Below are positions 1 through 5,875 of a DNA stretch of 8,847 bases, piece after piece (position 1 is the stretch's first letter; each line of letters begins with the position of its first letter). The stretch is from NCBI GenBank assembly GCA_934217675.1, contig CAKQCV010000089.1, positions 1 through 8,847 of the forward strand, written 5' to 3'. This DNA comes from an uncultured Prevotella sp. (lineage in GTDB: Bacteria > Bacteroidota > Bacteroidia > Bacteroidales > Bacteroidaceae). A model generated the notes under the pieces. That model was given only the letters and a program-made list of their open reading frames with translations. It did no database searches and had not been told where the DNA came from. Position numbers and translations under genes: made by a program.

Positions 1-471
1 CTCACGCTGCCGGAGGGCGTACAGGGTATGTTCGAGGTGCGCGTTCTGTACCCCACCGACCGGCTCGACCCGCTGCCGTCCGATGCGCCGCCGCTGCACA
101 CGGCGTACCGGCGCATCAAGGGCATGGGGCTGCGGTTGGCCTCCGGTGCATGGACGAGTGCGGAGAGGGACGCTGTGGAGCGGGGGCGCATGGCATTTGA
201 GGATGTCCTCACGTTCCGGGAGGACGTGTACGATCTGCTGCGGCAGCATACGCCGCCCAAACAGCGCAGGGAGAACGGCTTGCCGTGGGCAATCTCAGAG
301 GACGTGCGCAAAGGCAAGTACGCCACGCAGGGGATGCCGACGCTGATCGAAAACTACCTGCGCAAGCATCTGCGCATCCCGGCGCACTACATCGAGAGCA
401 TGAAGCACATCCAGTACCTGCCGCGCAAGGGCGATTGCGTGGCGAGGATGATGTTCGAGGGGGAAAGGTGA
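1..471 (+). CDS. Unrecognised high-GC protein, 5' end possibly outside the window
   Basis: The frame is open from base 1 to a TGA at 469-471, giving 156 residues without a start inside the open stretch before Met at base 28. I do not recognise the family. The protein is soluble, rich in Arg and charged residues, with no membrane segment or signal peptide. The C-terminal part has a basic helical segment (around IENYLRKHLRIP) followed by a short strand-like end with the motif YLPRKGDC. Two readings are possible. The gene may start upstream of the window, since the LTLPEGVQG residues before Met28 look like ordinary coding sequence. Or it may start at base 28, which has GGAGGG at 12-17, ten bases upstream. 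It is convergent with the minus-strand operon and much higher in GC, so it probably belongs to the host backbone or an older neighbour, not to the operon. Confidence 0.75.
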   Translation, partial: LTLPEGVQGMFEVRVLYPTDRLDPLPSDAPPLHTAYRRIKGMGLRLASGAWTSAERDAVERGRMAFEDVLTFREDVYDLLRQHTPPKQRRENGLPWAISEDVRKGKYATQGMPTLIENYLRKHLRIPAHYIESMKHIQYLPRKGDCVARMMFEGER

Positions 472-482
472 ATAGAGGGGGC

Positions 483-521
483 AAAGGGAGGGAGCTTGAA
501 GCTCTCTCCCTTTCCTCTTTT
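483..521 (+). terminator. Rho-independent terminator of the first gene
   Basis: A 14-bp stem pairs 483-496 with 500-513 around a three-base loop, with one G-U pair and no mismatch. It is followed by a pyrimidine tract ending in TTTT (514-521). It begins 12 bases after the stop codon of the plus-strand gene. In the minus direction the stem is followed by TGCCCCC, a poor U-tract, so it should act mainly on plus-strand transcripts. Confidence 0.85.
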
Positions 522-561
522 AGCCTGTCAAATTATAAATACCCTTATGTTATCACAGGCT
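522..561. repeat. 7-bp inverted repeat with long AT-rich loop between convergent genes
   Basis: AGCCTGT at 522-528 is the exact reverse complement of ACAGGCT at 555-561, separated by a 26-base AT-rich spacer. It lies between the terminator of the plus-strand gene and the 3' end of the minus-strand operon. Read on the minus strand it is followed by AAAAGAGG and not by a U-tract, so it is a poor intrinsic terminator by itself. It could be a weak hairpin, a protein site or chance. The rest of 472-628 shows no gene. Confidence 0.35.
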
Positions 562-628
562 TCTCCCTGCCGCGACAAAATAATTGTGCACAGAAATAGG
601 TTATTTTAGAATGGGTAATACGTTACAC

Positions 629-1024
629 TTAAAAAAGAACCACATTCTTTCCGGAATTGATGGCGATAAGCAGCTCCTTGGAAATATCTTTTCCAGCTAA
701 AAGGGCCGCTGCCTTTTGGGATTCAGCGCCAGCCATAACAACACCTATACCAAGAGTCGCTCTCAACTCCGGACTTTCTCTTAAAAGTGCCATCATTTCG
801 GATTCTTCATCTTCGGTCAAAGAACCGACACATGTGTTCTCGTTACAAATTGAATAAACTTTTTCTTCAACAAAAGATTCAATAATCTCCAAAGATGAAA
901 TAACATTTGCCGGAATATCTGGCATGGTTTTAGACCAATGTAATTTAGCACACTCAGCATTAAGCTTCAACAATTGACCGATTTGCTTTGCTTCATTTTC
1001 GTTATTAATCAAATAGATTTTCAT
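629..1024 (-). CDS. Small acidic protein, last gene of the operon, candidate nuclease inhibitor
   Basis: This 131-residue protein is not one I recognise. It is acidic (19 Asp/Glu against 12 Lys/Arg), with an acidic cluster at residues 71-76 (EDEESE) and a Gly/Ala-rich helical segment at about 91-111. It has no signal peptide and no convincing membrane helix. The start is well supported: ATG overlaps the stop of the upstream nuclease-like gene as ATGA (1024-1021), and AGGAGG sits at 1040-1035 with ten bases of spacing, inside the end of that gene. This tight translational coupling after a nuclease-like gene is the arrangement seen for many immunity or antitoxin proteins, and the acidic charge fits an inhibitor of a DNA-binding enzyme. 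That role is inference only. It could equally be a structural or regulatory subunit. The coding sequence is the most AT-rich of the window (28-40% GC in sampled lines). Confidence 0.85.
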   Translation of the reverse strand: MKIYLINNENEAKQIGQLLKLNAECAKLHWSKTMPDIPANVISSLEIIESFVEEKVYSICNENTCVGSLTEDEESEMMALLRESPELRATLGIGVVMAGAESQKAAALLAGKDISKELLIAINSGKNVVLF

Positions 1025-2097
1025 TCTCTTGCCACCTCCTTAATTGCTTTTTCTACAGCAAAAACGCTCACGTCTAAAGCCACAAGATAAGCGTCATATC
1101 TATTACATACACTTGCAGCCAATCCATCCGGCGTCCCTTTTATGTCAGACGTTGTAAGTAATACTTTTGTGCCTTCTTGACCAGATAGCTGATTCGGGAT
1201 ATGGGTGTTCAATTGATTCGTCATATACGAAGTTCCACCGCATTTGCACTCAATAGATAGGGTTTCTTCAGGTTGTATCGAAACACCAAATACCTCGATA
1301 GGCTGGTCTGTATTGTTGACAGCGATTACGTCGGGTCTTGTTCCACCGCTTTCTCCCTCAACAACGCGCTGCTGCGCTTCAACATCGAATCCCACATCCA
1401 TGAGTGCGTCTTTTGCAGTGACCTCCATAATTTGCCCTTTCAAAATACTGAGTTTTGCTTGGGTACTTCGGATTTCGACAGGAGATGCATCGGGATCGTT
1501 TAAGGTTTCAAGCGCTTCTAATTGGTTTCCCCACAATTCTGCCTTTTCCGGATGGCTCTCCATCAACTCCTTTATTCCTTCGGGCGTGCTCATCTTTTTC
1601 GCTATCTTTTCAGCAACAGGGTCGCTTTCTTCAATATTTACTTCGCCATTATCGCTCTTTGGTACTTCTCGGGATTCTCGGAGATCTGCAGAAGAAGCCG
1701 GAACACTCGCTTCTTCTTGGACAAGACGATCGATTTTTTCCCGGTAAGACTTATATTCCTGATAATCTTTTCCGTCTGTATCGCCGGTTTTCTGGAAGCG
1801 ATCCCATGCTTCTGCAGCCTTTCCTTCGCAATACTGAGCGACTTTTTCATCGCGGTCAGATAAAAAAGCGGTTTCCGGCTTTTTGTCCGCCAAAGAATCT
1901 TCCGCATTGTCACCGCCGGTCAGGCCTAACCGTTCCAGAGCGGAAAGGTAAAGGTTTTTATCCGGCTTTTGGGGATGTATCGCACCGGTTTCCTTTTGCA
2001 AACAGGGTACACTTACATCGCTCTTTTTTTGCTCGACTTCTGGACGTTTTTCTGCAGCAGGAGTCTCTTGGGCAATAATATCTTTGAAGGTGCTCAT
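1021..2097 (-). CDS. PD-(D/E)XK-like nuclease domain protein
   Basis: The 358-residue protein has two parts. Residues 1-220 are charged, low in hydrophobics and partly disordered or helical. Residues 221-358 look like a restriction-endonuclease-fold domain: a helix with Glu225, a GFDVEAQQRVV strand (236-246), TRPDVIAV with Asp256, and SIECKCGG with Glu283 and Lys285. A helix with Gln295 and Gln302 follows, then a strand KVLLTTSDI (311-319). The spacing of Asp, Glu-x-Lys and following Gln fits the PD-(D/E)XK superfamily, which cuts DNA (sometimes RNA) using metal ions. The start at 2097 is chosen because ATG overlaps the TGA of the ATPase gene as ATGA, with AAGGGGGG at 2110-2103 just upstream. 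A GTG 42 bases further up would run deep into the ATPase gene. Position after a HerA-like ATPase suggests a partnership like that of NurA with HerA, though this is not NurA by any motif I can see. The family assignment rests on motif reading alone. Confidence 0.75.
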   Translation of the reverse strand: MSTFKDIIAQETPAAEKRPEVEQKKSDVSVPCLQKETGAIHPQKPDKNLYLSALERLGLTGGDNAEDSLADKKPETAFLSDRDEKVAQYCEGKAAEAWDRFQKTGDTDGKDYQEYKSYREKIDRLVQEEASVPASSADLRESREVPKSDNGEVNIEESDPVAEKIAKKMSTPEGIKELMESHPEKAELWGNQLEALETLNDPDASPVEIRSTQAKLSILKGQIMEVTAKDALMDVGFDVEAQQRVVEGESGGTRPDVIAVNNTDQPIEVFGVSIQPEETLSIECKCGGTSYMTNQLNTHIPNQLSGQEGTKVLLTTSDIKGTPDGLAASVCNRYDAYLVALDVSVFAVEKAIKEVARE

Positions 2098-5000
2098 ACA
2101 ATCCCCCCTTCCGATACGCGCTGTGCAAACTCTCGCCACACGGGATAATCAATGAGATAGCGATTTGTGTATTCGCTGATGATTAGTGTGAGCAGTGCAT
2201 TTATCTGGTCGTCGCTATACTGCATGATGGATGGTTCAAGCTTTGCCAGAATTTCCATCTTCAGCGTATCCACAGAAGGACTTTCAATTGTTCCTTCCAG
2301 CGCTTCTTTTGCATTTTTGAAGTGGTCAAATACCAAAGAACTCAGCATATGGATACCCGCTGTTGTCTCTCGGTTATCGAGATAGTCCAGCAGTTTGACC
2401 TTCACCTCAGTCGGTGCGGTAGACCTGATAATCGCGCTGCGGAACATATCTTCCTCGTCGCGGTTCATATCTACCTTTTCCCTGAATCCGGAATCGAGCA
2501 GATTGAACAACAGCGAATCTCCCGGTACTGCGGGGTATGTGCCGGGTGATTTATAAGGGGTCTCTTTCAAATCAGGTTTATCTACGGCACAGAGTACAGC
2601 ATTAACCCAGTCGCTCTGATATACAGCAGCAACGCCGCGGGGCAAGCGTGCCAATTCCCCAATCTGATCGTCATTAAGACCTGCAGATTTTCCCACCAAT
2701 TCTCTATCCGAGAAATCCGGAAGCCGCATGATGATTTTGGTGTTTGTATTACGGATCACCGACATATCGAGCAGTCCCGGCGATTGATCCGCAATCACAA
2801 AAGCCTCGCCATAGGTACGCATTTCCGCAATAGAATTGGCCAGCATTTCCACAGACTTCCCCAGAAGATTAGCTGTCTCAGCGCTCTGCTCTGTGCTGGT
2901 TCGCTTCAGCAAATTGTGCGCTTCCTCCAGCACAGTAATGTGCTTCAACTGGCTATTGCCCTCGACTTGCTGAGATACGCGATACTCTTGCAGCTTCAAA
3001 ATCAGAATACCCATAATCAGAGCTTTCGTTTCGCCGGAACCGACCCGACTCAGATCGATAATCACGTTCTTGTCAAACAAATCACGATCACTGATATCAT
3101 CTGCGGAGAAAATCAGGCCATTAAGCCCGTTGGTCAGTGATTCGAGCCGGGTCAACAGCGAGCCCTTATAATTGCTCTTATTTTCATCAGAGTATTCACT
3201 TCGGTTGATGTACTTCTCTACTTCGAGTGCCACATCTACGAAGTTCGGAAAAATTGCACCATGCGGGTTTACCGAACGTGTCAGATCCCAGCCCGCACTG
3301 CGGTAAGCATTCTCCATTGCAGCTTTCAGGACAGCGGGCATGGCAGCATACATGGGCCAGCACACGTTGAATATCTCCGTAAGCTTGTCCAGATGCTCAT
3401 AAATATGAATGCTCTCGACAGGAAAGCGGAAGGGATTCAGCCGCAAAAGTGCTGTCAAAGCAGGATTCGTACCATAGACGGACACATCGCGCAGGGAACC
3501 GAATATTGACTTATACTCGCCCTTTGCCGGTTCGATAACCAAAAAGTGTTTCTCCCTCTTCCTGCCGCAGAGCTGGCTGAGAAGTTGATAAATTGTAGTG
3601 CTCTTTCCGGAACCGGTAGATCCTGTGATAAAGGTGTGCGCCGTCAACTCATTGGCATCGAGAGCAACATTGGCGCGCTCCCGATGGTGCATGTGGTAGA
3701 CCTTGCCCAAATGGACAGCATCCACATTCTTTTGCGAGAGAAGCGCTACTTCACGGCCAAACTCTGCACAGGTCTGAATGGAAATACCAGCAACGGATTT
3801 TTGGGGCAAAGGCATCTGATACGCCAGCTCCTTGCCGCTAATCAGCATGGATGCCCGGACGGGGTAATTATGCTTTTTCCCAACGGACGTCTGGAAAACC
3901 GGGTGCCAGCAGCGCATCAGGTAGTCTTTCATGCGGTTAACAGCTTCTTCGGTTTCCCAGGTGTTGATAGCGGATGCTTCCACAGAAGAATTCTCCCCAC
4001 GGGTCACAGAGCGGAAAGCACTTGCCGCCGCAATCGTCGTTCCATAGTCAGGGGATGCAAAATATGCGCATGTATCAAACATCCCAAAGTCTTCACAGCT
4101 GCGCATCCTCTTGATCTGCTCATCCAGTCGATCCAGCAGTGTCTTGATGGCGCGATTCTCATAGGTGAGCTGAAGCGATTCACCATCTGCCGTAGAGAGT
4201 GCCTTAGCTACGGAATTTTGCTCTGTCAAAGATTTTGCAGTACCATCGGACGTTGTGTCAGATTCCGCCTGGTTTTCACTTTTTGTGGTACTCCATGTGT
4301 GGTTATAGCTTACGCCACCCCCAACGACTTTACCCCCTACGCCTACATGTGCGCCGGCACTATCGCTGTGTCCCTTGGAAATTGATGTGCCATGGGACAG
4401 GGATTTTGACAAGGTCTTGTTTACGGTATCCGTAGTGCCTTTGATGACGCTTGTGGTTTCCGAAGATGACGTTTGCCGGTTTATCATCTGCACCGAGATC
4501 TTGAAAGGAAACATCTGCGAATAAATATCCTCGTATTCTCCGCACATTTCCTCGATTTTGTCGTTATGAACGGCATCCGCAAGAATCAGGACGCAGTACT
4601 CCTGTCCCCGCATGCTGTCAATGAACTTCTCCAAGCCCTGCACAAACTCGGGATTCTTCCGTTCGGTGTTGTTCCTCAGCGCGGGGATGCTGCTAACCGC
4701 GGATATAAACTTCGCGCGGGCAAAGGCGTTCTGGATCACAGTTTCCTTATCCAGACTATCCCTGCATAACGGTGCCGAGTTATCGGTTTCGTTTTTTACC
4801 GGGATAAGCTCTGCACCGGCAAAATTCCCCAAGAAAGCATTCTTCAGCACCTTTCCATTCCGGCTGCAGTCTGCGGCATCGACCAATGGCAAATCTTTGC
4901 TGTCGTCGTTATTCCGTGCGATCAGCTCCCGGGTAACAACACCAACGTATAGATCTGCATGATCTTTTTTGGCATTGATCAGCATCATAATGCCGCAGTT

Positions 5001-5264
5001 GCGGAGAGAGAATACGCCGGAATACACGGTAGTCAGCTTGTCCTGAATATTTTCGTTTTTATCATAGACAATACTGCTGATCCGGTACATCGCCACGTTA
5101 TCTCCGATACGCAGTGCTTTCAGTTCATTGCTGATGGGAATGCATGGTGCCTGCGAGAGATTCGTGATGTATTTTTTCAGCACAACATTGTCAACTGCTT
5201 CAAATGCGGCGTACAGCTCCTGCAACTCACGGGGGTCTGCAGGTTGTTCCTTACGTTCAGCCAT
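2094..5264 (-). CDS. HerA/FtsK-type ATPase (DUF87-like) with N-terminal domain and Ser/Thr/Gly-rich linker
   Basis: From the preferred start this is 1056 residues. Residues 1-260 form an unrecognised alpha/beta domain. Residues 262-345 are rich in Ser, Thr, Gly and Asn with a spaced-serine pattern and a GVGGKVVGGGV core. A helical stretch (about 350-455) leads into the ATPase. The ATPase has Walker A GSTGSGKS (548-555), Walker B TVLEEAH (777-783) with two acidic residues, a sensor-like ADQSPG (825-830), and the typical HerA run TKIIMRLPDFSDRE (842-855) with Arg847 as a possible arginine finger. Residues 910-1056 are a helical C-terminal tail. HerA-type enzymes form hexameric rings that move DNA, usually with a nuclease partner, which here would be the next gene, overlapping by ATGA. 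The start at 5264 has AAGGAG at 5277-5272 with seven bases of spacing. An in-frame ATG at 5387 also has a plausible site and would add 41 mostly basic residues. VirB4/TraC-like transfer ATPases are the main alternative, but no other transfer gene is present. Confidence 0.93.
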   Translation of the reverse strand: MAERKEQPADPRELQELYAAFEAVDNVVLKKYITNLSQAPCIPISNELKALRIGDNVAMYRISSIVYDKNENIQDKLTTVYSGVFSLRNCGIMMLINAKKDHADLYVGVVTRELIARNNDDSKDLPLVDAADCSRNGKVLKNAFLGNFAGAELIPVKNETDNSAPLCRDSLDKETVIQNAFARAKFISAVSSIPALRNNTERKNPEFVQGLEKFIDSMRGQEYCVLILADAVHNDKIEEMCGEYEDIYSQMFPFKISVQMINRQTSSSETTSVIKGTTDTVNKTLSKSLSHGTSISKGHSDSAGAHVGVGGKVVGGGVSYNHTWSTTKSENQAESDTTSDGTAKSLTEQNSVAKALSTADGESLQLTYENRAIKTLLDRLDEQIKRMRSCEDFGMFDTCAYFASPDYGTTIAAASAFRSVTRGENSSVEASAINTWETEEAVNRMKDYLMRCWHPVFQTSVGKKHNYPVRASMLISGKELAYQMPLPQKSVAGISIQTCAEFGREVALLSQKNVDAVHLGKVYHMHHRERANVALDANELTAHTFITGSTGSGKSTTIYQLLSQLCGRKREKHFLVIEPAKGEYKSIFGSLRDVSVYGTNPALTALLRLNPFRFPVESIHIYEHLDKLTEIFNVCWPMYAAMPAVLKAAMENAYRSAGWDLTRSVNPHGAIFPNFVDVALEVEKYINRSEYSDENKSNYKGSLLTRLESLTNGLNGLIFSADDISDRDLFDKNVIIDLSRVGSGETKALIMGILILKLQEYRVSQQVEGNSQLKHITVLEEAHNLLKRTSTEQSAETANLLGKSVEMLANSIAEMRTYGEAFVIADQSPGLLDMSVIRNTNTKIIMRLPDFSDRELVGKSAGLNDDQIGELARLPRGVAAVYQSDWVNAVLCAVDKPDLKETPYKSPGTYPAVPGDSLLFNLLDSGFREKVDMNRDEEDMFRSAIIRSTAPTEVKVKLLDYLDNRETTAGIHMLSSLVFDHFKNAKEALEGTIESPSVDTLKMEILAKLEPSIMQYSDDQINALLTLIISEYTNRYLIDYPVWREFAQRVSEGGIV

Positions 5265-5387
5265 ATTTTTTCTCCTTTTTATGTGGGTTGGCTTGGGATA
5301 TACTTTTTGTTTTTGCACATAGCCTTTCGCGCATCTGTGCGCTATCCTTACAGCTTTGCCTGCTCTCGGCAACCAAAGTGCGGACAT
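5265..5387 (-). promoter_or_regulatory. Leader or alternative N-terminal extension of the ATPase gene, with a small hairpin
   Basis: This 123-base stretch lies between two in-frame ATG codons of the ATPase gene. The upstream ATG (5387-5385) is 12 bases past the TAA of the membrane-protein gene and has AGGGGAA ahead of it. The downstream ATG (5264-5262) has a cleaner AAGGAG. If translated, the segment would give 41 residues with many Lys and Arg and little sign of a fold. If not, it is an unusually long gap for this operon. It contains a perfect 5-bp hairpin, GCGCA at 5329-5333 with TGCGC at 5338-5342, and alternative pairings of ATAGC with GCTAT and GCACA with TGTGC around it. I favour an untranslated leader but cannot exclude translation. 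Confidence 0.4.
5272..5277 (-). promoter_or_regulatory. Ribosome binding site deciding the ATPase start
   Basis: AAGGAG on the minus strand, seven bases before the ATG at 5264 and inside an A-rich stretch, favours this start over the in-frame ATG at 5387. The protein then begins MAERKEQP, an ordinary soluble N-terminus. Confidence 0.65.
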
Positions 5388-5399
5388 CTTTCTTCCCCT

Positions 5400-5873
5400 T
5401 TACCGGCCCAGCAGACGTACCAGAGCGAGAACGATTAGCACCAGCGCTGCGATTCCCGCCGCGATCACTGCAAGATGAGCCCTGGCCTTGGGGGGCTGCT
5501 TTTGCGCTGGTGCCGTTGTAGGGTTTTGGGTTTCCTCCCGCGGCTCGCTCAAGTCCTTATAGACCTCTTTGCCCACCTCCTTGATATAAGGAATCCGGGT
5601 TTTCGCAAAGTTCTCCTGAAACCAGAAAGTCAGTTTTGCAAAGTAAGGCTTGTCCCATTTAGAGCGATCCAGCCGTTCTTCATACGACAACGTGATTTCT
5701 TCTTCAAATATCTCCGGAACCTTCTCTTCTAACACGGTCAACACATCATCCACTTCGTGTCCCGAAAAAGTCGGATCGGTTAGCATGGCGCTCAGCGTGT
5801 CTACCTTCAAACTCAAGAAATCCTTTTTCGCAATCTCTTCCCAAAAATCAGCCTCACTGAAAGAATGAAACAT
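5400..5873 (-). CDS. Small tail-anchored membrane protein
   Basis: The 157-residue protein is not one I recognise by family. Residues 1-110 form an acidic, largely helical soluble domain with many aromatic residues (FHSFSEADFWEE at the start, YFAKLTFWFQENF at 77-89). A Pro/Gln/Thr-rich linker follows (110-130). A single strongly hydrophobic segment at about 133-152 (HLAVIAAGIAALVLIVLALV) is followed only by RLLGR. There is no signal peptide, so a tail-anchored topology with the N-domain in the cytoplasm is most likely. The start codon is two bases after the TAA of the GTPase gene, with GGAGGG at 5888-5883 inside that gene's end, so the two are translationally linked. The likely job is to hold the GTPase, or the ATPase-nuclease complex, at the membrane; this is inferred from the neighbours. 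Confidence 0.88.
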   Translation of the reverse strand: MFHSFSEADFWEEIAKKDFLSLKVDTLSAMLTDPTFSGHEVDDVLTVLEEKVPEIFEEEITLSYEERLDRSKWDKPYFAKLTFWFQENFAKTRIPYIKEVGKEVYKDLSEPREETQNPTTAPAQKQPPKARAHLAVIAAGIAALVLIVLALVRLLGR

Positions 5874-5875
5874 CT

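Noticed and set aside
614..628. GTAA/TTAC inverted repeat next to the operon's 3' end
   Set aside because: The arms are only four bases with no U-tract, so it is not a credible terminator or operator.
1455..2078. 207-residue open frame on the plus strand
   Set aside because: It is antisense to the disordered N-terminal half of the nuclease-like gene, with Arg/Phe/Leu-rich composition typical of a shadow frame.
2098..2139. Upstream GTG start for the nuclease-like gene
   Set aside because: It would overlap the end of the ATPase gene by more than 40 bases and has no better ribosome site. The ATGA start at 2097 with AAGGGGGG upstream is far more typical of this operon.
3546..4385. 279-residue open frame on the plus strand
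   Set aside because: It lies entirely antisense to the ATPase gene, across its P-loop region and Ser-rich segment. Its product has no recognisable domain and there is no supporting ribosome site or neighbour.
2094..5264. VirB4/TraC-type conjugation ATPase
   Set aside because: The LEEAH Walker B and the TKIIMRLPDFSDRE run fit HerA-like motors generally, which overlap with transfer ATPases. No relaxase, coupling protein or pilus gene is nearby, so a conjugative role is not supported.
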